Shown here in pieces: positions 1 to 10,356 of a DNA stretch of 64,000 nucleotides. Source of the DNA: Eunapius fragilis. Its lineage: Eukaryota; Porifera; Demospongiae; Spongillida; Spongillidae. A program made the translations under genes and the position numbers. Every line of letters begins with the position of its first letter. The first letter of the stretch is position 1. Below the pieces are notes generated by a model. It ran no database searches. It saw only the letters and a list, made by a program, of their open reading frames with translations, and had not been told where the DNA came from. The DNA lies in the NCBI GenBank assembly GCA_963681505.1, contig OY811973.1, positions 11,384,483 to 11,448,482 on the forward strand, read 5' to 3'.

Positions 1-1531
1 ATATCATTTTCCTAACGTAACTTACTATTCATGTCTCAATTGCTGGCCATGTAGAGTGTACTGGCTACATCAGCCTACATGTACACTTCAGAGGTGTTGG
101 CTCCAACACTCCCGAGCGGTTACCACTACACCCCATGGGGTATTATTCCTTAACAGGCGTACGAACACCCCTAAGGTGTGTTGAGGTAACACCCTTTTTT
201 TAACAGTGTATCGGCACCGACGGCACGTAGCGCTGGCATATGCGCTACAAAACTGCCGTCTTTAGTACTAAACCATAGAGGCAGGTACACAAAAGGAGGT
301 CCAAAATGTTTCGTTCTGCCGCCGCCGTCGCTATTGTTTATACATGTAGCCGCACGGAAATGAATATTACATGGCCAGAAATGGAGGACATGAGTGAATA
401 TGTAAAGTTGTGATAGAGATTTGAGAATTCTGATTTCACCAATAAATTTGTCACATTTTAAAATGATTTATCATGTTTCAAGACAAGAAATTATTAATTC
501 AAATCAATTAACTAAAATTAATTTTATCAAATTGAATTCCAAACACATTCAATATTCGCTAAAAATCGGTCTGATTATACTGTACGTGTATCGTGAAAAG
601 AACATTATGCATCCATTAACTAAAATCAAGAGAAATAAATTAATTACAACCAAGCATAACTAATTATATTCATAAACGTATGTCATTATGTAATACCTTG
701 CGTCATCTTTTAAATATTGATGTGTCGTCTGCTCACGAGACTTCTGCTCTTAAAATAGTACGATACATTGTGCCAAACCTCCGTTCTGCTAAAAATAAAA
801 ACGATACAGCGACGGTACGCCCACGCTTATATGGATTGATGCAGCGCAAGTGCTCAAATTAAAATTTCTGCGTGCCAGACTAGCGTATAATAACAACAGG
901 TCATGACATGTTTTTGTTGTTGCCGAAACACTATCAAAACTATATCCTACATGCCATGCGCAAATTTAGTTGAGCGTTTTATTAGTTCCCAGATACCAAG
1001 TCATTTCGTGCATTTCTCACGCGGCACAATAGTGGAACTAATTATGATAACCGATTGAGTATTTTAACAAGAGGGATCGCTACATCAGGCGGGAATGAGA
1101 ATGGTAGTGGTGTTTAACCGCTTCGTTCGAGTACGTAAGCCAAAGCTATCAAACAGCACGTGGTGAAATTTCTGTTGTATGCATGTATAGCTCACTATTA
1201 TTTCCCCATCTGTATCGTTTTTAATGTGCTGGTGCAATTTGGTCATATCAGCAAAAATCCATAGTGGGTCTTAATAAACGTGGGATTCGGGATAAAAACA
1301 CGAAGTTAAAGCAAGAATATACATTTTACCATACAGCAAATGTGTAGTATATGATGCGTTGAAAATAGGAAGTCCATAGCAGTTGTGTAACATGTGTGAT
1401 ATTACAAGGAGATGCTCATTTATGATAAATATACAAAACAAATTTAGGAAAGCGTCATATCGTGCACACATACAAACAGCTACATGTAAAACCCTGAGAT
1501 AACTGGTTGCTATAACATCAGGTTCACAAAT
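1..1531. other. Intergenic, no gene recognised
   Basis: AT-rich sequence without a convincing exon. The first 215 bases hold several short inverted repeats (for example GTGTTGG/CCAACAC near 97-111 and CCCCATGGGG near 131), which may be the end of a decayed foldback element. Short ORFs at 421-663 and 680-862 have no recognisable domain, and their base composition matches the surrounding non-coding DNA. Confidence 0.5.
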
Positions 1532-1850
1532 CAGTGGCATATCCAGGATTTCAGCGAGGGGGGTGCTTAAGGTCAGGCCCGATACGACCGATACGAAAAG
1601 CGGGGGGGGGGGGGGGGGGGTGCTGTCGGTTTCTGGCCCAATACGAAAAGCGGGGGGGGGGGGGGGGGGGGGGGTACTGTTGGTTTCTGGCTCGATACGA
1701 AAAGGGGGGGGGGGGGGGGGCAGGCGCGTATCCAGAATGTGCTAAGAAGCTAGCGCAGTGCAGCATATTCATTAAAACCGGGCAATTATGGGCCCGTGCC
1801 CGTAATTGCCCGGTTTTAATGACCCTAAAATATGCCTGGATCCGCCACTG
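1532..1850. mobile_element. Non-autonomous DNA element with poly-G core
   Basis: The left end reads CAGTGGCATATCCAGG. The right end (1835-1850) is CCTGGATCCGCCACTG, its near reverse complement, giving terminal inverted repeats of about 16 bp. Inside are three diverged copies of a unit of about 50 bp containing GATACGAAAAGC followed by 12-24 G (1578-1720). A hairpin follows at 1770-1821 with 23-bp arms around ACCGGGCAATTA. No transposase is encoded. The same termini or the same GATACGAAAAG unit recur near 3190, 23611, 33073-33286, 47446 and 57945, so this is a repeated family. The superfamily is not assigned. Confidence 0.7.
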
Positions 1851-1974
1851 TAGCGCGAAATTTTTTGGCAACCACGCCCATTCTTGTATTCATCCTTGAG
1901 ACGGAGACGGCCGAGCCCCCTAAGGCCCCCCCCCCCCCCCCCAAATACGCCTCTGCAAAAGTACAGTGGAAAAG

Positions 1975-2410
1975 CCCGCTACATGTACATGATTATCTGT
2001 TGGAATGCACCATTTTATCACATTCATAGGCCAGTAGATGTTTGAAGGCAAACATTATGAACTCCTGCAGGCAACATCATGCATGCAGAGCTCATTCAAA
2101 ACATATATAGTACAGGAGTAACAAGAGAGACAATACATATAGGTCATAAGTGCAGACAACTTATAGACCTTATTCACAGCATGGTCTAGCCGCGGCCAGA
2201 GAATCAATCTCTGAACTGCTTTCACATTGAATTAAGCCAGGATGAGGTGGATACGTGCATGCATGTGGTACACGTAGCCCACTACATGATTATATCTGTT
2301 GGAACGCACCATTATATCGCACCCATTTAAAGTTCATAGGCCCGTGTATGCTTGAAGGCAAGGATTATGAACTCCCGCAGGCAGCATCATGCAGAGCTCA
2401 TTCAAAACAT
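1975..2410 (+). repeat. Diverged direct repeat, two copies of about 130 bp
   Basis: The stretch from about 1977 to 2105 and the stretch from about 2279 to 2410 share the same order of words, including GATTAT..CTGTTGGAA, CATAGGCC, TTGAAGGCAA, TATGAACTCC and AGAGCTCATTCAAAACAT. They are separated by about 175 bp of unrelated DNA. The divergence is substantial, so the duplication is old. No coding potential is seen. Confidence 0.6.
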
Positions 2411-3185
2411 TGCAGCTCATTGCAAACAACATTGCAGTATATACATGTACATGTATTCATGGTAACTACACCTGGATCATCACACAGCTACGTGCCAGTA
2501 TTTAGCACTGAACAACACAGTCAGTTCATTGCATATCACTCTATACTATATCTATGGATATGTGCTTAGGCACTTTTGCATTGCAGTTAATAGTTTCTTC
2601 TTTCCTGCTAATATATAGGAACACGGAACTTCTAATCCTTTTCCTGGTTGTGGTCTCCCTCACACCGTACAGCTGATAGCGCCACCGTGATCGATGAATT
2701 TAACAAGAATTGCTGTTAATACACGTAGTACATGACCAACAATTACACCTGATGCAGACGGCACGGCGATCGTGTAAATTTTCAGGCTCCCTGCATACCT
2801 CTTGATATTCTCCGATCGTATAGGAGCCCAAATAGCGCTGATGTCCTCGTATGACACTTTCCAAGTATAGTATTACATAGTATGCAAGAATGTATAGGGT
2901 GCGTAACTACAAGCGCCCATAAGCGCCCATATCACCACCACCACGACCATCCAGAGTTAGGACGCTATCCAGCTATCATTTGTAAAAAAAAAAACTGGTT
3001 TGCGGGTTATTTTCATGAGACGTGTTTGCGTGCATGGCATACTGGTCTGCGTACGCGAATAACTGCATATGTGTCCGCTAACAGCTATGTATACGTATGC
3101 AGGTATAGCATAGCTCTGTATACCCATGGGCGTACTCAGCCTTCAGGGAGAGGGTCGAATTTGGTTTACATGCATCATATACGGC

Positions 3186-3375
3186 AAGGGCGGACACAGG
3201 AGAGGGGTTTACGGTCAGACCCGCGATACGAAAAGCGGAGGGGGGGGAGGGGGGGGGGGGGGGGGGTTGCTGTACGCTTCAGGCCCTTTATCCACCCCTG
3301 TACGGTATACTTACTCAATGGTGAAGGTGTCCTCGCTTTGGGGAGAGGATCCATCAACCCCCCACCTCCCCCCTC
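3186..3375. mobile_element. Poly-G element, second copy of the GATACGAAAAG family
   Basis: GGGCGGACACAGGAGAGG at about 3188 resembles the GGCGGATCCAGG terminus of the 1532-1850 element. It is followed by CGATACGAAAAGCGG and a G tract of about 30 bases interrupted by A (3235-3266), then CTGTACGCTTCAGGCCC as seen in the 33-kb copy. The right boundary is unclear and no clean terminal repeat pair was found. The two long ORFs crossing it in different frames are low-complexity readings of the G tract. Confidence 0.5.
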
Positions 3376-4383
3376 TGCGTAGGATACGGCCAGTTGTCAC
3401 GCAGTGTGGTACGTCCTGCTATTTTTGATAATGTGTGCGTACGGCCTTGCAGTTACGACGTTAAATAAGTCCAAAGGGGGGCAGCTCTAGCTCTATGGCA
3501 GCTACTCATAATACACATTGTACATTGAAAACGTGACATATTATTCATGAATAATTCATACACTGCCTCAGATTTTGAAGTAGGGTACACTAAAGTGACA
3601 TTCTAATCTTGTGTGTAGGTCTCAAAAATATACGACTTGATCTGAAGGTTATCTCAATAGTTCAGCCTTCATATTCCATCCGGTAGACTTGAAGTTTCTG
3701 TCTGAGTAATTGGAAATAAATAGAACAAGCAAAACAATGGCATGTTCCACGTACAAAATATGTAATAAACACAAAACTGCGTTTCTAATTTGTACTGAAC
3801 ACATTTCAACGGGGATCAGAATGTGAAAAAGATAGTCTATTATTATTACTACCATAATCTGCCTGGTAGACTTAAGATTTTGCTTCCGTACAAAAACCGT
3901 GCGTGTTAGTAGACATTTCTCCATTCACTTCCCGTTCAATACATTTTATACGCGTGACGCGGGTATTCAATTATTCATGTCCGGGATTGCTGGACATGAA
4001 TGTTTATTAAAGTGGTAGGGGGTAATTTTTAAAGATAGGTATGCACATTCTACAGCCAAAATGCTTCGTTACTATCAATGCACACATGCAGGGTTAAGTG
4101 GGAGCAGCCGAATTCCGGAGTCGCCCATTTATAGCACCCCCCTAGTTGAAGTCAAATTCCCTTGTACACATATGTACGGTCAAATGGTGCCGCAATAATC
4201 TGATTAGCCGCCCCCGCACTTATACAACATTACGGCATAATGCCGCTTCCGCACTAGACACCCCAAACTGCACCGATCTAGATCGACCCGGCTACAGTAG
4301 CGGCTCGCTCCAGCGGTAATTATCACATTCGCTCCAGCGGAAAAATAATTATTTCACCTGGTACAGAAGAAACTGTTGGTGTA
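3376..4383. other. Intergenic, nothing recognised
   Basis: No splice-flanked exon, domain or repeat was recognised. A minus-strand ORF at 3649-3924 is hydrophobic and AT-rich, with no family resemblance, so it is not called as a gene. Confidence 0.4.
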
Positions 4384-4604
4384 CTTAGCAAACCCGCCTG
4401 TGGTTGGCTATGCTCCTCTCTAAATGGAATTCACTGTTTATACGCGGCTTTGCCGTGTACATAGCGCTTCGTAATCCGCCCCTTCTAAAATACATGTACT
4501 ATTAGAAAAGGGGCGGATTTACGAAGCGCTATGTACACGGCAAAGCCGCGTATAAACAGTGAATTCCATTTAGAGAGGAGTCAACCACAGGCGGGTTTGC
4601 TAAG
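4384..4604. mobile_element. Foldback element (near-perfect hairpin)
   Basis: The left arm begins CTTAGCAAACCCGCCTG at 4384 and the right arm ends CAGGCGGGTTTGCTAAG at 4604. The arms are about 100 bp each and almost identical, around a short loop (TACATGTACTATTAG near 4490-4505). The element is 221 bp with no coding capacity. It is typical of a foldback-type miniature transposon. A transcript across it would form a long hairpin. Confidence 0.75.
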
Positions 4605-6538
4605 GCAGCATCTAGTATCGCTGTTGTGTATAAATATATTATTTCCTCTACGCTTCAAAGAAAGAGGAGGACAGCGGCGTCGAAACTGGAATGAATGAGC
4701 TAGGAGGACGGATTGGGGTACTCTCAGATTGATGGTGGTCTGTAAGATGGTAACTGTAGAGGCCACGAGTCAGAGTCATAATCAGAAGAAATGGAAATAG
4801 ATGTTTCAGTCTTTGATATGCAGATCATCCACAGAGTGCATTCACTATATGCTAAATATACTCGTACATGACCTTTTAAACATAGGCCTAAACAGGCAGC
4901 TAAAGAAAGATGAGATCCTTGCTAGAATACGTGCTTTCAGTTTTTCTGGCTGCAAAGTATAGATGTATGGTAATGTGCATGTGTATGCACTACAAGTCCT
5001 TTGTGGGCCATGACTACAAGGGATGGAGTCCAATATGTGCTGCTGTGCTTGACAAAGGTAAACTTCTGTTTTAGAGCTGTTTGAATACCCCACATGTAAA
5101 TACATATAGGTGTTCCACATAGCCTACTGCTGTTTTTTCAAGCCAACTTTAGCAGAGGACTGGCAACATATTTGTAAGGTTCGTTCTTTCTGTGAAGGAG
5201 CACATCATTGTCATGCCCAGTTTGCTCTCAATCACTTATTATTATTACTTTTAGTTGACAAACACTAGTCCAGAGAAACAGCTATTTTACTATCTGTATG
5301 AACGTTGGCAAAAATAAACTTACCTTACGTAGCTCGTATACGATATGTACGTACCGCACGGAGCGTAATGGATAGGTCCTCTAGCACGGCTCGTTTTACG
5401 GGTATCGAAAGGATTTAAGCCCTACATATCTCGGCCCGATCCTAGAAAGACTCGTTCTATAAGCCGGTACCGTTAAATGCCACTAGGTCCCTTCCATGAC
5501 CGAACGGCAAAAACTTTTTTTGCTGTCTACCCGGGTGTCCAATTGGACCCCCGGGTGGACACTCAGGACAATAGACATTAAGGGTGTCCTGCATGTATTA
5601 CTGATCTTATTGTGTTTATGCAGGCATGCTGGTAAGGTGAAGTTTAGTATCTTGCGATTCGTGACTGTCATCCACTGTGGAAGAACTAAGCATGATGGAT
5701 ACATAATTCACTGTTCTCTACCATGATCCCATCATAGAGTGCCAGGAACACTATGCAGTTGTGTCACAGAGCAGAGATTTATTGGTGCGCGCGGGAAGCT
5801 ATGTTCAGTTGTGCAAACCAGTTTATCAGGTATGCATACACGTTCACATAAATGAATAGGAATATTTCCTTTAACTATCAGTTCAGTTATGGAGAGCTCT
5901 TGGCAACACTGTCACTAGGAAATGGAGCTACTGTGTGCATAATTAGGGCAGCAGAAATGGAACCAGGAGTACCATGCATTGCTCAGTGCATGCAACGACA
6001 GCTTGACGGAGTTGTACACAACAAGTTAATATATCTTATCTGAACCTGCGGCAGCAGGTTCAATATAGGATTGATTGAGGGTTGATGAAGTCATTTATAA
6101 AACTTCACTAGCGTCTGGAGGGACAACGGAGAAACGGATCGTTTATCTCTCTATCGCGATTGAATGAGAGCACAACGACCTACATTTCTACGTTGGTTCC
6201 GTGTCATAAAACGGTGTGGTTATAGAGAAACAAACAATTTCCTGTTTCTCGTGCCCAGTCCTAAAATAATTCTTGGTCGTCGTCTTCTTCTTAGGAAGGT
6301 ATAACTCGAGCTACGAACGGTTTTGAAGAACGGGAATAGTACCAAGCGCTTCGAAATTTACCGGCACGTTATCTTTACATTTCATGTAGACACATATATA
6401 TCAAGTTCTAATTAATAATGATATATAATAGATTTTTATAAATAATTTTAGGCAGTATTAATACTCTAACCTGCACTAAATTTATTGATGTTGTTTAGTT
6501 GTTACTTTGGCTAGTGAAGTTGTTTTAATATTCTAAAA
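4605..6538. other. Intergenic, unassigned short ORFs
   Basis: Several ORFs of 60-90 codons occur (minus 4845-5120; plus 5496-5726 and 5852-6043). I recognise no domain and no coherent splice chain. A palindrome GTCCAATTGGAC lies at about 5536-5547 inside CCGGGTGT..CCCCCGGGTG inverted sequence. Some of this could be exons of an unrecognised gene or a decayed transposon. Confidence 0.3.
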
Positions 6539-7098
6539 ATGCCTTCGTGTAATCAAAAGAAGAGATCAAAGCAACGAGCGGAATACCTCCAAAAGCAAGA
6601 CGAGAACAAAGCTAAAGACCGAGCGCTCTACAAGGCCAATCCCGAAAAAAAGAAGGCCTCTGTTGTTAGCGACAGCTACAAGGCCGATCACGAAAAGAAG
6701 GAGGCCTCTGTTCTCGACAGCTACAAGGCCGATCCCGAAAAGAAGAAGGCCTCAGGCTCTGTACGCGACAGCTACAAGGCCGATCCCGAAGAGAAAATGG
6801 ACTCTGTACAGATGCGACAACTACAACGCACTAACTAACTCGAGGAGAACCGTGCTGCTAAAAGGCGGCGATATGAAGAGGACCTCGAGGAGAACCATGC
6901 TGCTAAAAGGCGGCGATATGAAGAGGACCTCGAGGGAAACCGCGCTGCTAACAGGCAGAAATACGAGGACAATTCAGCTGCCATTAAAGCATCTAAAAGG
7001 AGTCGGTATCGGAATGACCCCGCTGTCCGATTGGCTAAATGTGCTTCCGAGAGGACGCGGTACCGCATGGGTCACAGAACTACTACTACCACCCAAAG
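6539..7098 (+). pseudogene. Lys/Glu-rich repeat protein fragment, interrupted ORF
   Basis: An ATG at 6539 opens 99 codons with a tandem repeat of about 17 residues of the form SYKADPEKKKAS. A TAA at 6836-6838 interrupts it. The same frame then continues with a second repeat type, LEENRAAKRRRYEED, through an RYRNDPAVRLAKCASERTRY segment to about 7098, where AAAG|GTATGT looks like a splice donor. From memory, such K-A-D-P-E-K repeats occur at the N-termini of Helitron/PIF1-helicase-like transposon proteins that are abundant in sponges. No helicase is encoded here, so this is probably a decayed N-terminal fragment. A real nuclear protein with a recent stop mutation or recoded exon is the alternative. 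Confidence 0.5.
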
Positions 7099-7728
7099 GT
7101 ATGTTATGGCATGTTGTATTAATTAACATTAAAAAGCTGTGCATGCAACATTTGTACAGCTTAGTACCACCGCGTTTGGTCGGGCTTGTCGCCCTACTAC
7201 CTGACCAAACGCGGTAGTAGGGCCCGCCCGACTATGTACAGCACGGATCTGCACAAAACAATTCACTTCACATGTAAAGCATGCATGGTGACTCAACTGT
7301 GTGTACAGTAGTGTCTATTGTTTTAATCTGATAAGGTTTCCTTACTTATCGATCTACACTGAGCCATGTAGTTCACTTCATGAGTTCCCACACTATCCAT
7401 CTATTGCATGTAGGCTACACCTCCATGTTTAGATGGGAACATTTTTTACTGGATCAAATTTGACCAATAGATTTTTAGCACAACTGACACACATACACCC
7501 CTTCCCTCCCTGTCATTTATATGATGAAATTGGACCAATAGATTTTTAGCACTGCAGTCTACACACGTGTTATGGCTTTGCAAGGTATGAAAGTCACTCA
7601 CCCGCTGAATAGTGCACTTTGCAAAAAGAGGTAAAAATTTAATACTATGTTGATTCTAGGCTTTGCACTTTGCTTGAAAAAAGAAAAGAGGTAAAAATTT
7701 AATCATACTCTCTGTCACATACATGTAG

Positions 7729-8005
7729 ATGGCAGTTGAAGACCTCAGAGGTTTTTTCACCAACGAGAGGTCGGAGGAGGGAGAGGATGACTACATTCAT
7801 CCTCCGACTCCTCTCCCCTTCACCCCGCCACCTTCTGAAGCAGCGCTGCCCCCACCACCACCACCAGTGCTCCCTCCTGGCTTGCATGGCCACTGCCACC
7901 CTGGCCCGCCTGGCCAGAACAAGCATGGCGAGGAGGCCGTGGAGGAGGACGTCCCCGAAGAAGAAGAGGGCGCGGGCGTGGACACATCGTCATACATTCA
8001 ACTAA
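7729..8005 (+). CDS. Possible terminal exon linked to the 6.5-kb ORF
   Basis: A pyrimidine-poor but recognisable acceptor (ACATGTAG, ending 7728) precedes an open stretch. If spliced from the donor at 7098 (phase 2), the frame reads W-Q-L-K-T-S-E-V and ends at a TAA at 8003-8005 after a basic TSPKKKRARAW segment that resembles a nuclear localisation signal. The +1 frame from the ATG at 7729 is also open to 8043 and gives an acidic, proline-rich peptide (PPPPPPVLPPG, EEEEGAG). Two open frames in a GC-richer patch make the true frame uncertain. No family is recognised. Confidence 0.25.
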
Positions 8006-8088
8006 TTCTTATAAAAATAATAATAATAATTAAAGATATTTGATTATTGACTGCGATACTGCTTACAGGGCGAAAAAAAACTTATGAA

Positions 8089-8387
8089 ACAAGTAAATAA
8101 AAACATTCTCTAACGAGAGAGTTGTTGGTATATAGGATTGACCAATGGTGGTGTAAAAAGCATGGGAACAAGAGTGACAGAAATTTTACTGGAAAATTGA
8201 AATAGGCCTATATTTAGCACACTCACAAAATAACAGTGCATGTCTGAGTAATGGGCTAAATATAGGCCTATTTCAATTTTCAAGTAAAATAATATCTGTC
8301 ACTCTTGTTTCCGTGCTTTTTACACCACCATTGGTCAATCCTATATACCAACAACTCTCTCGTTAGAGAATGTTTTTATTTACTTGT
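8089..8387. mobile_element. Foldback MITE, family 1 copy a
   Basis: The left end ACAAGTAAATAAAAACATTC and the right end GAATGTTTTTATTTACTTGT form inverted arms of about 135 bp. The arms carry CTCTAACGAGAGAGTTG and CCAATGGTGGTGTAAAAAG and meet at a central spacer at about 8220-8255. No ORF is present. A diverged copy with the same termini and layout lies at 40789-41076, which establishes a mobile family. Confidence 0.8.
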
Positions 8388-8409
8388 GACACATTTAACT
8401 ACCAATCCA

Positions 8410-8491
8410 TGTACACACACATGCACGCACACACACGTACACACACACACATACATACACACACATACATACATACACATACATACATACA

Positions 8492-8536
<45 letters not shown>
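8410..8536 (+). repeat. (CA)n-type microsatellite
   Basis: An imperfect CA/CATA dinucleotide tract ends in about 18 uninterrupted CA units. ORFs running through it in both directions are artefacts of the repeat. Confidence 0.95.
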
Positions 8537-8538
<2 letters not shown>

Positions 8539-9310
8539 AAGGGTGGGAGCCAGTTGATTTTGCCACATCAGAATTATGCTGAGACGACTATATATATGCA
8601 AAAATGGCCAGGTGCCTAGCCATTCGTGAAAATGTAACCCAGGCAGCCGTCTCCGCTCCACGCAACCTCTTTTGAGACGTACAACCCACACGTGGGTCTG
8701 ATCGTAATGCGAGCAATGCCGCCGTAAAATAAAAGAAACTTTGTGGAGTAGTGAAGTACAAAAAGGTTGATAAGCATGAAGCTCGAGTACGTTAGATCCC
8801 CTTCTATGTGCCAATGTGCGCGTTTCCAATGTGAGTCGGCCATATTTGTCATCGATACGCCCCCAAACTGGTTTGGGCAATGAAAGGTAAGTTAGCCGTA
8901 CTGGTTAACTGAGGTTAGTGGACCGATATGGGCATGCGCATGCGCTGCATTCGGCACTCATTGCAGGCCCCTTTTGTTGAGCGTGGCTGCATTTAGGTGC
9001 GCATGGTATTTTGCTTTTGTTTTTATTTTTGTTTTTATTTTATTTCCCGTTACCTAGCAGGAAGGGTTTTGTAACTGCCGATATACTCTCCGGCTCCGGC
9101 CGTGATCAGGTGTTGGGCATCCAGAAGTTCCCTCCTGGCTCCCCCAAGCATTGCTGCTATCGGAAGGGGTGCCTATTGTGGGTCCGAGACCCTGCCAAAC
9201 CCTTGCTAGGGGCGGGTCGCGTTGGGGTTGGGGCGTCGCAGCTCCATGAGAGTCCATTAATGCTAGTGTGGACGCACCCCAATCCGGATTGATCCGGTTT
9301 GCGGTTGATA

Positions 9311-9948
9311 GTGAAGAAACGCCTTTAGGTCGAGTTATTAAAGTTAATTTTATTAGCCTCCGTCTTGGCTTGGCATTTTGTAAACCACATTGTTGTCATC
9401 ACTGTGGTTGTGAGGTCACTTCATGGCCTTAGTTGTGTCAAAAGCCAAGGTCGTTATCATCGTCATAGTTCCTCACATGATATCATTCACAGAGCAAGTC
9501 ATATTCTGTCACGACTTGAACCCAGTGGAATCTCTCGTTCTGATGGTAAATGGCCGGATGGTGCCACTTTGGTTCCATGGAAATATGGAAGACTTCTCGT
9601 ATGGGATGCAACATGTGTGGACACCTATGCGCCTTCTTATAGCAGAGTTGCATCACAGGAGGCAGGGGCAGTAGCTGACCAAACTGAGAGAAGATGGACC
9701 CCAATATGTATCTGTTTGCTCCAGTTGTTATAGAAACATCAGGTGTGTTTGGAAACAGACTCTATCATTCCTAAAGGATCTTGCTTGTTGTATTTGTAAG
9801 GCGTCAAGAGAAGTGCAGTTCCTTTTCTTATCTACTTCAGCGCCTCGCCATTGCTGTACAGCAAGGCAATGCTGTCTCAGTCCTGGGCACCTTTGCTGGC
9901 AAAGATTGTCTTGTTTTTGAGGACAGTGACACATATTAAGTTATATTA
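9311..9948 (+). pseudogene. Retrotransposon C-terminal fragment (zinc finger and nuclease-like)
   Basis: Reading through frameshifts gives, in order: SLRLGLAFCKPHCCHHCGCEV (cysteine/histidine knuckle), LHGLSC..GRYHRHSSSHDII, LEPSGISRSDGKWPDGATL, LVWDATCVDTYAPS, FAPVVIETSGVFG and YLLQRLAIAVQQGNA. This order is the C-terminal region I know from non-LTR-type reverse transcriptase ORFs of marine invertebrates, where PDG and WDxT suggest a PD-(D/E)XK-like endonuclease. At least two frameshifts and one stop (near 9768) break it, and no reverse transcriptase core is present. An A-tract at about 10012-10029 may be the remains of a tail. Confidence 0.65.
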
Positions 9949-10356
9949 AGTTATTTGATTTTCATGGTGTACTTTGTGTATTCCCAGGTAGAAAATTAAC
10001 AATTCATTGCAAAAAAAAAAAAAAAAAAATTGAACCTGTTGTTGTATAGTTTATTAACATCAATTTTTCTAACGTGCAGTTACCAATATAACACTACATG
10101 TTTGTAACATAGATTCATTGTTGTTACATGTGCTCCAGGAGGACTGTAGGATGAGAATGAACACTGAAAATTCCTCCTGCTTGTGTGGTTGCTAAGCTAT
10201 GTACATCTGTGTGGGCAAGCGGCCATTACTATTAGCTGCTAGCTAATTTTATACATCAAACCGCGCGAGACCGAGTTTACATCGGAAATTATATGGTAAT
10301 ATTAGATTATTATTACAATTAGAAAGAAGCTAACGGAGCCGGAGCCGGCCAAGCGG
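9949..10356. other. Intergenic upstream of MGAT5
   Basis: This stretch contains the A20 tract at about 10010-10029 and AT-rich sequence. A GC-rich segment (GGAGCCGGAGCCGG, about 10335-10350) sits just before the proposed MGAT5 start codon. No TATA-like element is convincing. Confidence 0.4.

Noticed and set aside
1534..1899. Glycine-rich protein ORFs over poly-G tracts
   Set aside because: All three frames of a G run encode glycine; there is no conserved non-repeat sequence beyond transposon termini.
8395..8880. 161-codon minus-strand ORF with a Cys/Val tract
   Set aside because: It is driven by the CA/GT microsatellite; the rest has no domain and no splice support.
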